Part shown: positions 17,250 through 27,938 of the stretch, piece by piece
Position numbering within the stretch: the first letter of the stretch is position 1
Layout: each line of letters starts with the position of its first letter
Assembly: GCF_004214835.1 (NCBI RefSeq)
Contig: NZ_PIQJ01000001.1
Span: 992,001 to 1,056,000, forward strand
DNA: 64,000 nucleotides
Source: Pseudidiomarina tainanensis
GTDB lineage: Bacteria > Pseudomonadota > Gammaproteobacteria > Enterobacterales > Alteromonadaceae
Reading direction: 5' to 3'
Translations under genes and position numbers: made by a program
Notes under the pieces: model-generated
What the model saw: only the letters and a program-made list of their open reading frames with translations
Told to the model about the DNA's origin: nothing
Database searches by the model: none

Positions 17250-19463
17250 TTACTCCTGAAAAGGCGTGTCATTATTTGTGGGTTCGGGCTGTTCGAGCAT
17301 ACCTTTAACTTGTTCTGCAGGAACAGGGCGCGCGAGGAAGTAACCTTGCGCTAATAAACAATCACGCTGCAATAAAAAATCAATTTGTTGTTGTGTTTCT
17401 ACACCCACGGCGCAAATGTGAATGCCGCGCTCATGGGCAAATTTTATCATGGTGTCGGCAATCAACGCCTGTACTTTATTGTGCGGTATGTCTGAGAGTA
17501 GCGCTTGACTGATTTTCAGCAAGTATGGCGGACATAACTGCATTGCTTTCATGGTAATAAAGTTGAGACCGGTACCATCGACGGTCAATTTAACGCCAAT
17601 GGCCCGCAGTTTTGCTAATACACCGTCTTCTTGGCAGGCATGGCTACAATACAGCTCTTCGCGAATTTCGATGTATAAATTCTCTGGCGGGACATTGTAG
17701 CGACGCAAGTTGGTTCGCAGTAACTCAGGGAGTTCAGGCAAGGCCAGTTGTTTACCCGATAAATTGATATGAATGGTTAATTGTGAATAACCAGCCGCGA
17801 GCCATTCGCGATAATCGTTGAGAACGCGTTTCAACAAATTATCGGTTAAAGGAACAATTAAACCGGTGTCTTCAATTAACGATAAAAATTCTTCCGGTAA
17901 GGCGAGCTCACCGTCGTCTTGGCGCCAGCGCATAAGCGCTTCTAAGCCTGTGACATGCTTTGAGCGAAGGTCAAAAATAGGCTGGTAGTGCACTTCGACG
18001 CGGTGGGCTTCTACGGCTTTATGCAATTGCTCGAGCAAGAATTGACGCTTGGATAGCTCTGACTGATGCGCACGGTTGTAAATTGTGATGCCGTGGTAAT
18101 CTGATTTCTTTGCCTGATTTAATGCAGCATCGGTGTGTCGTAAAAGATTATCTGCATCAAAGTCAGCATCGTTGGCAAACGCAATTCCTAACGAAGCCGA
18201 GGCATACACTTCATGGCTATTGATATAAAACTCAGGTTTCACAATACGCACTAATTGATCAGCGATTTCAGTGGCTTGTTGGTCTGTGGTAACGCCTTCT
18301 TTGACGACTAAAAACTCATCGCCACCAATTCTGGCAATAAAGTCAAAGGTGATTGGGCAGCGTTGAATACGGTGCGCGAGGCGACGCAATAGTTCATCGC
18401 CAATTTTGTGACCCAGAGCGTTATTGATTTCTTTAAAATGATCAACGTTAAGTTGAATGGCGACCAACTGACCTTGGCGAATGGCAAGTTCAGGTAAGCG
18501 TTCTTGTAAATAGCGGAGCAGGGCGTTGCGGTTGGGGACTTCCGTTAACGCATCATGTTCTGATAAATAGGCGAGTTGTTTCTCAATTTCGTCACGCTTT
18601 TGTAACTGTCGATTTAACTCTTCGTTATTTAATTTAAGTCTGTCGTAACGTTGCTGCTGAAGCTTAATACGTGACACGAGTACCATAAAAAAGCCGGTCA
18701 TAAACATACCTAGCAACGGTACAATATATGAATTCACAACATGCATTTCGGAGAATTTTAAAGGCGTTGGCCAAACCATAAATTGCCACTGTTGATCAGC
18801 AACGCGAATTGTAAATTCAGTATTCCATTCGTTTTTTAATTCACTGTTACCAGCAAACGTATAAATGGTTTCATTATTCTGTTTTACCTCAACTTGATAG
18901 CCTTCAATAATGTGATGATGAATGGTGCTTTTTAACAGTTCTTGCGCATCAATCACCATCGCCACGTAATAATGTTGGTCGACATTCATTATTGGCAAGA
19001 ATAACGCTAAGTCATGGGGCTTAAGTGAGAGGTTCAGTGCAGGCATCAACACTGTCGTGTTGTTGGACTGTTGTAATTCGAGTCGTTGCTCAGGGTTTCC
19101 TTGATAGCTTTCAATGATAATTTCTTCGGAACCATTTAAGAGTTCTTGATCAACAAAGTTGAGTTGTTGATCGAGCACTGTAATATGCTGCACTGATTGA
19201 TAGAACGAATTCACTGCGCGGCGCAGTTGTGGCAGTAATTGTGCTGGCTCGTTGTCGCTTACTTTTAATAATTCGCCGGCAATTTCACCGGCATAAAGCA
19301 AGCGAATTAAGCTACCGCGCACATTCCCTTCTAAACTTTGCGCATCGGCGCGCATACGTTCAGCAATGCGCTTGTGGTCATACTGTTCAAGCAGCAGTGC
19401 TGCCGCAATGGTAAGTACAAGTCCAACTGCGGCAGTGATGATCAACGAGCGCCATTGCTTCAT
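17250..19463 (-). CDS. Membrane GGDEF protein with degenerate EAL domain
   Basis: 737 residues. Membrane segments at about 7-25 and 246-264 enclose a periplasmic sensor region of about 220 residues with no family I recognise. The GGDEF domain has an intact GGDEF motif (380-384) and the metal Asp in NVDHF, so diguanylate cyclase activity is plausible. The inhibitory site RxxD is changed to ITFD (371-374). The EAL domain keeps Glu508 (EAL), Asn567 and Glu599, but DDFG becomes DGTG (629-632), KID becomes KIS (650-652) and AEGVE becomes AVGVE (685-689), so c-di-GMP hydrolysis is probably lost. It sits 10 bases after aacS and 3 before etfQO, inside the leucine operon. Confidence 0.92.
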   Translation of the reverse strand: MKQWRSLIITAAVGLVLTIAAALLLEQYDHKRIAERMRADAQSLEGNVRGSLIRLLYAGEIAGELLKVSDNEPAQLLPQLRRAVNSFYQSVQHITVLDQQLNFVDQELLNGSEEIIIESYQGNPEQRLELQQSNNTTVLMPALNLSLKPHDLALFLPIMNVDQHYYVAMVIDAQELLKSTIHHHIIEGYQVEVKQNNETIYTFAGNSELKNEWNTEFTIRVADQQWQFMVWPTPLKFSEMHVVNSYIVPLLGMFMTGFFMVLVSRIKLQQQRYDRLKLNNEELNRQLQKRDEIEKQLAYLSEHDALTEVPNRNALLRYLQERLPELAIRQGQLVAIQLNVDHFKEINNALGHKIGDELLRRLAHRIQRCPITFDFIARIGGDEFLVVKEGVTTDQQATEIADQLVRIVKPEFYINSHEVYASASLGIAFANDADFDADNLLRHTDAALNQAKKSDYHGITIYNRAHQSELSKRQFLLEQLHKAVEAHRVEVHYQPIFDLRSKHVTGLEALMRWRQDDGELALPEEFLSLIEDTGLIVPLTDNLLKRVLNDYREWLAAGYSQLTIHINLSGKQLALPELPELLRTNLRRYNVPPENLYIEIREELYCSHACQEDGVLAKLRAIGVKLTVDGTGLNFITMKAMQLCPPYLLKISQALLSDIPHNKVQALIADTMIKFAHERGIHICAVGVETQQQIDFLLQRDCLLAQGYFLARPVPAEQVKGMLEQPEPTNNDTPFQE

Positions 19464-19473
19464 GCCAGTATTC

Positions 19474-21417
19474 CTATTGGTTCAGTTCGGCGCGATTGCG
19501 GAACTGCTCGAGCGCTTCAGGATTCGCTAAAGCATCAGTGTTTTTAACGGTTTCACCATGGACGACTTGGCGCACGGCTAACTCAACGATTTTTCCGCTA
19601 ATGGTACGCGGTATGTCGGTGACTTGTGCGATAATGGCGGGCACGTGTCTTGGCGTTGCGTTGCTTCGAATGATTTTACGAATGTCTTGTTCCAATTGCT
19701 CGTCGAGTGTAACGCCGTCGCGCAAGCGCACGAACAAAACAACGCGTTCATCATCTTGCCAACGTTGACCGATGGCGATACTTTCGAGCACGCTATCAAT
19801 CTTTTCAACTTGGCGATAAATTTCTGCAGTACCGATGCGGACGCCACCTGGATTCAATACAGCATCTGAACGACCGTAAATGATCACGCCATCGTGCTCG
19901 GTAATTTCAGCATAGTCGCCATGTGCCCAAGTGTTTTCAAAGCGCGCGAAGTAGGCATTGAAGTAGCGTTGACCGTCGTCATCATTCCAAAAACCGATTG
20001 GCATGCAAGGGAAGCTATTACGACAAACTAGTTCGCCTTTTTCTTGAGTGATGGCCTCGCCGTTGTCGTTGCATACCTGGACGTCTAAGCCGAGCCCTTT
20101 GCACTGCAATTCACCGCGGTATACCGGTAAAATCGGATTACCTAATGCGAAGCATGAGACGATATCAGTGCCGCCGGAAATTGACGATAAACATAAGTTG
20201 GCTTTGATATCGCGATACACATAATCAAAGCTTTCAGGCGCAAGTACAGAACCGGTCGTCAAAATAGCCCGTAAGGAGTCAAGACGGTGGGTGGTGCGCG
20301 GTGTGCATTCGGCTTTCTCAAGCGCAGATAAATATTTCGCACTGGTACCGAACACGCTAATTTTTTCTTGTTCGGCGATATCCCATAGCACAGTAGGGGC
20401 TGGATAGAATGGTGAGCCGTCGAATAATACCAGCGTGGCACCTTGTGCGAGACCTGAGACCAGCCAGTTCCACATCATCCAACCACAGGTGGTGAAATAG
20501 AAAAACACGTCATCGCGATCAATATCGGTATGCAGTGCATGTTCTTTAAGATGCTGCAACAACGTACCACCAACACCGTGCACGATACATTTTGGTACAC
20601 CGGTGGTGCCTGAACTAAACATGATATACAACGGCGCATTAAATGGCATTTTGACGAACTCAAGCGTGGTTGCTGAGCGGTCTAAATAATCATTCCATGC
20701 CACCGATGTTGCATCGTAACGATGTTCAAGACCGGCAAAATCGACAATGATAGTGGTTTCTAGAGTCTTTAATTCGGTGCGAATGGCGTTAACTTTTTCA
20801 CTAATATCAAGTTGTTTACCGTTGTAAAAGTAGCCATCGACCGTGATAAATAGCTTCGGCTCAATTTGACCAAAGCGATCAACAACCCCTTGTACGCCAA
20901 AATCAGGCGAGCAGCTTGACCAAATGGCACCCAAGCTGGTGGTTGCCAGCATCGCAATAATGGTTTCAATGCAGTTTGGCATCATCGCTGCTACGCGGTC
21001 ACCTGCAACTACACCTTGCTGTTTAAATGCTGCTGCTAAAGCAGCGACTTCATGGCGTAATTCGGCATACGTGAGTTGTTGTCGAGCACCGTTTTCACCA
21101 CGAAAAATCAGTGCGATGTGATCATCTTGATAGCGCAATAGGTTTTCGGCGAAGTTCAGTTGAGCATCTGGAAACCATTGTGCCCCTGGGAGTTTGTCAC
21201 CATCAACTAAAGTGCGTTCGCCAGCCTCGCCGAGCACATCAAAATAATCCCAAATACTGCGCCAAAATGTTTCGTGATGCTGAACAGACCAGTCGTGTAG
21301 CTGCGCATAGGAATTTAGCTCAAGGTTTTGCGCGCGACTGATATGTTGCATGAAATCATTCATGCGAGTGGCTGCAATTTGGCTTGAATCAGGTTGCCAC
21401 ATTATTTTCGTTGTCAT
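19474..21417 (-). CDS. aacS: Acetoacetyl-CoA synthetase
   Basis: Activates acetoacetate, the end product of HMG-CoA lyase, to acetoacetyl-CoA with ATP. 647 residues, usual for AACS. The adenylate-forming signature YIMFSSGTTGVPKCIVHG and the later ISGGTDIVSCF, DAVLNPGGVRIGTAEIY and RTISGKIVE (catalytic Lys) are present. The ATG at 21417 is used, with AGGAA upstream; an in-frame upstream start would overlap liuE. With the thiolase at 28.6 kb it completes leucine breakdown to acetyl-CoA. Confidence 0.95.
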   Translation of the reverse strand: MTTKIMWQPDSSQIAATRMNDFMQHISRAQNLELNSYAQLHDWSVQHHETFWRSIWDYFDVLGEAGERTLVDGDKLPGAQWFPDAQLNFAENLLRYQDDHIALIFRGENGARQQLTYAELRHEVAALAAAFKQQGVVAGDRVAAMMPNCIETIIAMLATTSLGAIWSSCSPDFGVQGVVDRFGQIEPKLFITVDGYFYNGKQLDISEKVNAIRTELKTLETTIIVDFAGLEHRYDATSVAWNDYLDRSATTLEFVKMPFNAPLYIMFSSGTTGVPKCIVHGVGGTLLQHLKEHALHTDIDRDDVFFYFTTCGWMMWNWLVSGLAQGATLVLFDGSPFYPAPTVLWDIAEQEKISVFGTSAKYLSALEKAECTPRTTHRLDSLRAILTTGSVLAPESFDYVYRDIKANLCLSSISGGTDIVSCFALGNPILPVYRGELQCKGLGLDVQVCNDNGEAITQEKGELVCRNSFPCMPIGFWNDDDGQRYFNAYFARFENTWAHGDYAEITEHDGVIIYGRSDAVLNPGGVRIGTAEIYRQVEKIDSVLESIAIGQRWQDDERVVLFVRLRDGVTLDEQLEQDIRKIIRSNATPRHVPAIIAQVTDIPRTISGKIVELAVRQVVHGETVKNTDALANPEALEQFRNRAELNQ

Positions 21418-21439
21418 TTTGTGTTCCTGTTGAGCAAGT

Positions 21440-22348
21440 TTATGAAGCGTTGCGCTTGGCCAGCTCGGCAAGCGCGACATTTGAGCGCGGCCCGTGGTTT
21501 AAGTGCTGACAGATTGTCGCGCCAGCTTGCACTAATTGGTTCAAATCAATACCGGTATCAATACCCATCCCATGCAGCATATAAACTACATCTTCAGTGG
21601 CGACGTTGCCGCTTGCACCTTTTGCGTACGGGCAACCACCAAGCCCAGCGACCGCGCTGTCGATGGTTGCAACGCCCATTGGTAAACAACTCGCAATATT
21701 CGCTAGGGCTTGGCCATAGGTATTATGAAAATGCAGGGCTAATTGTTGCATCGGTACTTTCTCGGCAACGCTCGCAAGCATACGCTGCGCATGTAACGGT
21801 GTACCGACCCCGATGGTATCGCCTAACGATACTTCGTAACAGCCCATCTGCCACAGTTGTTCCGCAACATAAGCTACATCACTGAGTGCGACCTCGCCCT
21901 GATACGGGCAACCCAGTACGCAACTCACATAGCCACGAACTTTCATGTTGTGCGCTTTTGCTGCCTCGATAACAGGAGCAAACCGTTTGAGGCTTTCGGC
22001 AATACTGCAGTTGATATTTTTCTGGCTGAACGCTTCTGAAGCCGCACCGAAAATTGCAACCTCATCGGCACTTGCTGCGATAGCTGCCTCAAAGCCTTTC
22101 AAATTAGGCGTCAACGCAGCATAAGTGCGACCATCGAGGCGTTCAATACCATCAAAAACAGCCGTACTATCGGCCATTTGCGGCACCCATTTGGGGCTTA
22201 CGAAGGCGCCTGTTTCAATATAAGACAGCCCTGCATGAGCCAGTGCATTAACAAGTTCTATTTTTGCCTCAACGGGCACGGCTTGCTCGTTTTGCAAGCC
22301 ATCGCGCGGGCCAACTTCAACAATTTTCACTTGTTGTGGCAAGCTCAT
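21440..22348 (-). CDS. liuE: Hydroxymethylglutaryl-CoA lyase
   Basis: Cleaves HMG-CoA to acetyl-CoA and acetoacetate, the last specific step of leucine degradation. 302 residues. The TIM-barrel start [13 protein letters not shown], the metal-binding [12 protein letters not shown] and the catalytic-cysteine loop [19 protein letters not shown] are all intact. It lies 9 bases after liuD in the liu operon, and 22 bases before aacS. Confidence 0.97.
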   Translation of the reverse strand: MSLPQQVKIVEVGPRDGLQNEQAVPVEAKIELVNALAHAGLSYIETGAFVSPKWVPQMADSTAVFDGIERLDGRTYAALTPNLKGFEAAIAASADEVAIFGAASEAFSQKNINCSIAESLKRFAPVIEAAKAHNMKVRGYVSCVLGCPYQGEVALSDVAYVAEQLWQMGCYEVSLGDTIGVGTPLHAQRMLASVAEKVPMQQLALHFHNTYGQALANIASCLPMGVATIDSAVAGLGGCPYAKGASGNVATEDVVYMLHGMGIDTGIDLNQLVQAGATICQHLNHGPRSNVALAELAKRNAS

Positions 22349-22357
22349 AAAGCGTCC

Positions 22358-24316
22358 TTATTCATCTTTCAAACTAATTAATTCAGCACCGTCACTGACT
22401 AAATCGCCAGCTTGATAGAATACTTGCGCAATTTCGCCATCCCGTGGTGCGCGAATCGTGTATTCCATCTTCATTGCTTCCATAATCACAAGTGCTTGAT
22501 CTGCAGTTACATTATCGCCAGCTTTCACCATAACTTGAACAACCGTGCCGTTCATTGGTGCAGTTAGGCTACCCGCAGCGGTTTCCTGCTCAAGCGTATC
22601 GGTCACGTTGTGACGATTGAAGCGTAAACTTGCGTGTTCGGTCATCACGACAATATCGTGTTCTGCACGCAAAATATGCGCTTGGAAGCGATGTCCGTTT
22701 TTACTGAAGAACCATTGGTCGTTGATGCGTTCAACTTGCCAAGCATCATCACTGTCAACTTGGAACCATGATTGGTCACGTTCAATCAGCTGAATTTCAT
22801 GTAAGTTATCACCGAACTGTAAACTCAAGGCGAATTGACGCGGTTGATTTAGGCGAAAACTATGTTGGGTAAACCACGGGTTTTCATTGTCTGTAGCCTT
22901 TTCATCAAAACGTTCAGCCAAGGTCGCCATAATGGCATAGTCGTTGACCAAATGGCTGGTGTCTGGGAACAAGTCTTGTTCATATTTCTCGATAAAGCGC
23001 GTGGTTAATTCGGCTTGGCCAAATTTCTTATGGCTGGTAATTCGGCGTAAGAAATCGATGTTGGTGCGCACACCAGCTACGCGATAATCGTTCAATGCTT
23101 GAATGAGACGACGTAGCGCGATGGTTCGATTCTCACCCCAGACGATGAGTTTTGCGATCATTGGATCATAGTACGAACTCACTTCATCGCCAGCAACGAC
23201 ACCGCTGTCAATACGCACGTAATCATTGCTCTGCGGCGGTTGCAATACGTGTAACGTGCCAGTACTTGGTAAAAATTCGTGATCTGGGTCTTCAGCGTAG
23301 ATTCGCGCTTCAAACGAGTGGCCGTTGACTTCAATTTGATCTTGCGCCAGTGGCAGGGGAGCGCCGCTGGCAACCATTAATTGCCAGGCTACCAGATCTT
23401 GACCGGTTACCATTTCGGTTACTGGGTGTTCAACCTGCAAGCGTGTATTCATTTCCATGAAATAGAACTTGTTGTCGGTATCAAGCAAGAATTCAACGGT
23501 ACCCGCACCCACATAATCAATTGCTTGCGCGGCACGAACAGCTGCTTCACCCATGGCTTGGCGGGTGCTTGAACTCATGGACGGTGCCGGCGCCTCTTCA
23601 ATAACCTTTTGATGGCGACGTTGTACCGAGCAATCACGTTCAGCAAGATAAACGGCATTACCGTGTTCGTCACAGAATACTTGGATTTCAACATGACGTG
23701 GATTACCGATAAACTTTTCCACGAGCATTTTGTCATTACCAAACGCCGCTTGCGCCTCGCGTTTCGCTGAGCTTAATGCTTCGTCAAATTGTTTAGCATT
23801 TTCAACCACGCGCATCCCTTTACCGCCGCCACCATAGGCTGCTTTGAGAAGCACGGGGAAGCCAATTTTTTCAGCTTCAGCGCGCAATACCTCTGCGCTT
23901 TGGTCACTGCCATGATAGCCAGGCACCAAAGGCACGCCGGCTTCGCTCATGATGGCCTTGGCCGCGCTTTTTGAACCCATTGCTGCAATGGCACTGGTTG
24001 GCGGGCCAACGAAAATAATATTGTTGCTGGCACAAGCATCGGCGAAATCTTCGTTCTCAGACAAAAATCCATAGCCTGGATGGATAGCATCAGCACCAGT
24101 TTGCTTGGCTGCGGCAATAATTTTGTCGATAACCAAATAGCTTTCAGCACTTGGTGCCGCGCCGATATGAATACTTTCATCGGCAAGTTGGACGTGCTGC
24201 GCACGACGATCGGCATCGGAATAAACAGCTACGGTACGGATACCAAGCTGTCGAGCCGTTTTAATAATGCGGCAAGCGATTTCGCCGCGGTTAGCAATTA
24301 GCAATTTTTGCAACAT
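22358..24316 (-). CDS. liuD: 3-methylcrotonyl-CoA carboxylase biotin-containing alpha subunit
   Basis: 652 residues: an ATP-grasp biotin carboxylase domain (about 1-445, with KAAYGGGGKGMRVV and MNTRLQVEHPVTEMVTGQDL), a linker domain, and a C-terminal biotinyl domain with the biotin site EAMKMEY, modified Lys616. Carboxylates biotin for transfer to 3-methylcrotonyl-CoA by LiuB. Placement between liuC and liuE identifies it as the methylcrotonyl rather than acetyl- or propionyl-CoA enzyme. Confidence 0.97.
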   Translation of the reverse strand: MLQKLLIANRGEIACRIIKTARQLGIRTVAVYSDADRRAQHVQLADESIHIGAAPSAESYLVIDKIIAAAKQTGADAIHPGYGFLSENEDFADACASNNIIFVGPPTSAIAAMGSKSAAKAIMSEAGVPLVPGYHGSDQSAEVLRAEAEKIGFPVLLKAAYGGGGKGMRVVENAKQFDEALSSAKREAQAAFGNDKMLVEKFIGNPRHVEIQVFCDEHGNAVYLAERDCSVQRRHQKVIEEAPAPSMSSSTRQAMGEAAVRAAQAIDYVGAGTVEFLLDTDNKFYFMEMNTRLQVEHPVTEMVTGQDLVAWQLMVASGAPLPLAQDQIEVNGHSFEARIYAEDPDHEFLPSTGTLHVLQPPQSNDYVRIDSGVVAGDEVSSYYDPMIAKLIVWGENRTIALRRLIQALNDYRVAGVRTNIDFLRRITSHKKFGQAELTTRFIEKYEQDLFPDTSHLVNDYAIMATLAERFDEKATDNENPWFTQHSFRLNQPRQFALSLQFGDNLHEIQLIERDQSWFQVDSDDAWQVERINDQWFFSKNGHRFQAHILRAEHDIVVMTEHASLRFNRHNVTDTLEQETAAGSLTAPMNGTVVQVMVKAGDNVTADQALVIMEAMKMEYTIRAPRDGEIAQVFYQAGDLVSDGAELISLKDE

Positions 24317-24329
24317 TGCTGTTCCTTAA

Positions 24330-25115
24330 TTATTGAGTGTTTTTCCAGTTCGGTGTGCGCTTTTCTAAAAATGCGCTCAGACCTTCTTGGCCTTCAGCCG
24401 ATACCCGAATTGCTGCGATTCGTTCAATAGTCACGCGCCGTGTTCCTGCGTTCAACGGTTGTTGGTCGATATCGAGTGCTAGTTGTTTAGCTGCGGTAAC
24501 CGCGGCAGGACTGTTGCCAACCAACGTATCAAGTAGCGGGCGCACTGCAGTTTGCAGGTCATCGACAACGTCGTGAACTAAACCAATTTGTTGCGCGATT
24601 CCCGCGCCAAAGCGTTCGGCCGTCACCATATAACGGCGCGCTTGGCGAGTACCCATGGCGCGCATGACATATGGACTAATCACTGCTGGGATAAGACCAA
24701 TTTTCACTTCGCTCAAACAGAAGCTACTCGCTGGCGTCGCCAACGCGATATCACAGCAAGCGGCTAAACCAACTGCGCCGCCAAATGCTGCACCTTGTAC
24801 GAGCGCAATGGTTGGCTTTGGTAGTTCATCGAGCTCTTGCATTAGGCGCGAAAGCTCGCCGGCGTCGGCCATGTTCTCATCATAATCTTTCGCTGCCATT
24901 GAACGCATCCAGCCTAAGTCCGCGCCGGCCGAAAAATTCTTTCCGTTGGATTGCAGAACCAGAGCTCGAACGTGGTCGTTACCACGAACTGCGCCGAGCG
25001 CAGCTAATAGCTCCGCGATCATGCGATCATCAAAAGCGTTGTGCACTTCAGGACGATTTAACGTCAGGTACGCGACATGACCAGTTATGCTGAGATCAAT
25101 TGCTTGATATGCCAT
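24330..25115 (-). CDS. liuC: Methylglutaconyl-CoA hydratase (enoyl-CoA hydratase family)
   Basis: A 261-residue crotonase-fold enzyme that hydrates 3-methylglutaconyl-CoA to HMG-CoA. Features are the oxyanion-hole stretch GKNFSAGADLGWMRSM, the second GAAFGGAVGLAACCDIA, and the catalytic region FCLSEVKIGLIPAVISPYV. Specificity is assigned from its place between liuB and liuD, not from residues alone. Confidence 0.94.
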   Translation of the reverse strand: MAYQAIDLSITGHVAYLTLNRPEVHNAFDDRMIAELLAALGAVRGNDHVRALVLQSNGKNFSAGADLGWMRSMAAKDYDENMADAGELSRLMQELDELPKPTIALVQGAAFGGAVGLAACCDIALATPASSFCLSEVKIGLIPAVISPYVMRAMGTRQARRYMVTAERFGAGIAQQIGLVHDVVDDLQTAVRPLLDTLVGNSPAAVTAAKQLALDIDQQPLNAGTRRVTIERIAAIRVSAEGQEGLSAFLEKRTPNWKNTQ

Positions 25116-25126
25116 CTATCGCTCCT

Positions 25127-26734
25127 TTACATGCGGAATACGCCGAACTTGGTGTCGGCAATTGGTGCATTGTTGGCAGCAGCTAAGCTCAATCCCAAAA
25201 CAGTGCGCGTTTGCGCCGGATCGATGATACCGTCGTCCCACAATCGTGCTGAAGCGTAGTAGGGGTGTCCTTGCTTTTCATAGGTATCGATAATTGGCTG
25301 TTTTAGCTTTTGCTCGTCTTCTGCGCTCATGCTTTCGCCTTTGCGTGCCAAGTTGTCTTTGGTCACTTGGGCCATCACGCCAGCGGCTTGCTCACCACCC
25401 ATCACGGAAATTCGCGCGTTTGGCCACATAAACATCAGAGTCGGGTCATAAGCGCGACCACACATGCCGTAGTTACCGGCACCGTAACTGCCGCCAATTA
25501 ATACGGTGAATTTAGGTACTTGTGCGCAACTTACTGCGGTTACCATTTTGGCACCGTGTTTTGCGATACCTTCAGCTTCGTACTTTTTACCCACCATGAA
25601 GCCGGTAATATTTTGCAGGAACACTAATGGAATTTTGCGTTGGGCACAGAGCTCAATAAAGTGCGCGCCTTTTTGTGCCGACTCAGAGAACAAAATACCG
25701 TTGTTGGCGACAATCCCAACTGGATAGCCATGAATACGGGCAAAACCAGTGACCAAGGTATTCCCATAATTCTGTTTAAATTCGTCAAAATCAGAGTCGT
25801 CGACAATACGAGCAATGACTTCACGCACATCGTAAGGCTTGCGCAGATCGGTACCGACAATGCCATAGAGTTCTTTAGCATCGAAACGGGGTTCTTTTAC
25901 TGCGCTTGGCTGTACTGGCTTGGCGCCTTGATAATTCAGCCGTGCAACTGAACGTCGAGCCAACGCTAAAGCGTGCTCATCGTTCATCGCAAAGTGGTCC
26001 GCAACACCCGAAACGCGAGTGTGAACATCGGCACCACCTAGCTCTTCGGCGCTTACTTCTTCACCAGTTGCTGCTTTGACGAGCGGAGGCCCGGCAAGGA
26101 AGATGGTTCCTTGTTCTTTAACAATGATACTTTCATCCGCCATAGCCGGAACATACGCGCCACCTGCAGTACACAGGCCCATCACCACGGCGATTTGGGG
26201 AATTCCTTTGGCGGACATGTTGGCCTGATTAAAGAAAATACGACCGAAGTGGTCCCGATCTGGAAATACTTCGTCTTGGCGTGGCAAGTTCGCACCGCCC
26301 GAGTCAACGAGATAAATACAGGGCAGGTGGCAACGCTCTGCAATTTCCTGCGCGCGTAAATGCTTTTTCACCGTCAGTGGATAATAAGTCCCGCCTTTGA
26401 CGGTGGCGTCGTTGGCGACGATCATGCATTGCACACCCTCAACACGACCGATACCCGCAACCACACCGGCTGCAGGTACGTAATCTTCGTAACAATCCCA
26501 AGCGGCAAATTGACCAATTTCTAGAAATGGTGAACCGCTGTCGAGGAGCTTTTCGATACGTTGGCGTGCGAGTAATTTACCGCGAGAAAGATGGCGTTCC
26601 TGGTATTTCGGGCCGCCACCTTGTTTAATTTGTTCAGCTTTGGCGAATAAATCATTCACCACTTCTTGCATGGCTTGTTGATTCGCCAAAAACGTTTCGT
26701 CTTTTGGGTTCACTGTGCTGGTTAATACCGTCAC
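25127..26734 (-). CDS. liuB: 3-methylcrotonyl-CoA carboxylase beta subunit
   Basis: 535-residue carboxyltransferase that moves CO2 from biotin on LiuD to 3-methylcrotonyl-CoA. It has the two crotonase-like halves typical of acyl-CoA carboxylases, with [20 protein letters not shown] in the first and [18 protein letters not shown] in the second. The length and the latter motif agree with methylcrotonyl-CoA carboxylases. It lies 32 bases after liuA and 11 before liuC. Confidence 0.97.
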   Translation of the reverse strand: MTVLTSTVNPKDETFLANQQAMQEVVNDLFAKAEQIKQGGGPKYQERHLSRGKLLARQRIEKLLDSGSPFLEIGQFAAWDCYEDYVPAAGVVAGIGRVEGVQCMIVANDATVKGGTYYPLTVKKHLRAQEIAERCHLPCIYLVDSGGANLPRQDEVFPDRDHFGRIFFNQANMSAKGIPQIAVVMGLCTAGGAYVPAMADESIIVKEQGTIFLAGPPLVKAATGEEVSAEELGGADVHTRVSGVADHFAMNDEHALALARRSVARLNYQGAKPVQPSAVKEPRFDAKELYGIVGTDLRKPYDVREVIARIVDDSDFDEFKQNYGNTLVTGFARIHGYPVGIVANNGILFSESAQKGAHFIELCAQRKIPLVFLQNITGFMVGKKYEAEGIAKHGAKMVTAVSCAQVPKFTVLIGGSYGAGNYGMCGRAYDPTLMFMWPNARISVMGGEQAAGVMAQVTKDNLARKGESMSAEDEQKLKQPIIDTYEKQGHPYYASARLWDDGIIDPAQTRTVLGLSLAAANNAPIADTKFGVFRM

Positions 26735-26766
26735 GATAGCGACTCCTAATAATTAGTTGCGCAGAA

Positions 26767-27936
26767 TTAAGCTGATTCGCTGAAAAGTTCGCGGCCGATC
26801 AACATACGACGAATTTCAGAGGTACCCGCACCAATTTCGTACAGTTTGGCGTCACGCAGGAGGCGTCCTGTTGGATACTCATTAATGTAACCGTTCCCAC
26901 CCAATAATTGAATGGCATCAAGCGCTAATTGTGTGGCTAATTCTGCGGCATATAAAATTGCACCTGCGGCGTCTTTGCGCGTGGTTTCACCGCGATCGCA
27001 TGACTGCGCTACCGCATATACGTAGGCGCGAGCCGCGTTGGTACGGGTATACATGTCAGCAACTTTGCCTTGTACAAGTTGGAATTCGCCGATGGCTTTA
27101 CCGAATTGTTTGCGATCGTGAACGTATGGAATCACCACATCCAAACATGCCTGCATAATGCCACACGGACCAGCTGCGAGTACGGCGCGTTCGTAGTCGA
27201 GACCACTCATGAGTACTTCAACGCCGCCATCTAAGGTACCCAATACGTTTTCCACTGGCACTTTGCAGTTTTCGAAGACGAGCTCACAGGTGTTGGAGCC
27301 GCGCATGCCGAGCTTATCGAGCTTTTGCGCTGTACTGAAACCAGCAAAATCTTTCTCAATGATAAATGCTGTGATACCGCGAGAGTTTTTCTCTGGCGAA
27401 GTTTTCGCATACACCACCAACACGTCAGCGTCAGGTCCATTGGTGATCCACATTTTATTGCCGTTCAGCACGTAATGGTCACCCTGCAGCTCGGCACGCA
27501 GTTTCATGCTGACCACGTCCGAACCCGCATTTGGCTCACTCATTGCCAATGCGCCAACATGTTCACCACTGCATAATTTTGGTAAATACTTTTCTTTTTG
27601 CGCTTGGTTACCATTGCGAGCAATTTGGTTCACGCATAAGTTGGAATGGGCGCCGTAACTTAGACCAACAGATGCTGATGCGCGACTAATTTCTTCCATG
27701 GCAACCACGTGCTCGAGGTAACCCAAACCAGAACCACCAAACTCTTCAGGCACGGTCATGCCAAGCAAGCCAAGATCGCCCATTTTGCGCCACAAATCAG
27801 CAGGGAATTCGTTCTTTTCGTCAATTTCTGCAGCGCGCGGTGCAATTTCATCACGCGCAAAAGCATTCACAGTTTCGCGGATCATCTCGGCGGTTTCACC
27901 CAGACCAAAGTTAAACGTGGTGTACTGACTAATCAT
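26767..27936 (-). CDS. liuA: Isovaleryl-CoA dehydrogenase
   Basis: FAD-dependent oxidation of isovaleryl-CoA to 3-methylcrotonyl-CoA, with ETF as electron acceptor. 389 residues. The catalytic base is Glu249 in [11 protein letters not shown]; its position on this helix, rather than near the C-terminus, is diagnostic of isovaleryl-CoA dehydrogenases. [11 protein letters not shown] (131-141) and [13 protein letters not shown] near the end bind FAD. First enzyme gene after liuR, from which it is separated by 2 bases. Confidence 0.97.
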   Translation of the reverse strand: MISQYTTFNFGLGETAEMIRETVNAFARDEIAPRAAEIDEKNEFPADLWRKMGDLGLLGMTVPEEFGGSGLGYLEHVVAMEEISRASASVGLSYGAHSNLCVNQIARNGNQAQKEKYLPKLCSGEHVGALAMSEPNAGSDVVSMKLRAELQGDHYVLNGNKMWITNGPDADVLVVYAKTSPEKNSRGITAFIIEKDFAGFSTAQKLDKLGMRGSNTCELVFENCKVPVENVLGTLDGGVEVLMSGLDYERAVLAAGPCGIMQACLDVVIPYVHDRKQFGKAIGEFQLVQGKVADMYTRTNAARAYVYAVAQSCDRGETTRKDAAGAILYAAELATQLALDAIQLLGGNGYINEYPTGRLLRDAKLYEIGAGTSEIRRMLIGRELFSESA

Positions 27937-27938
27937 AT

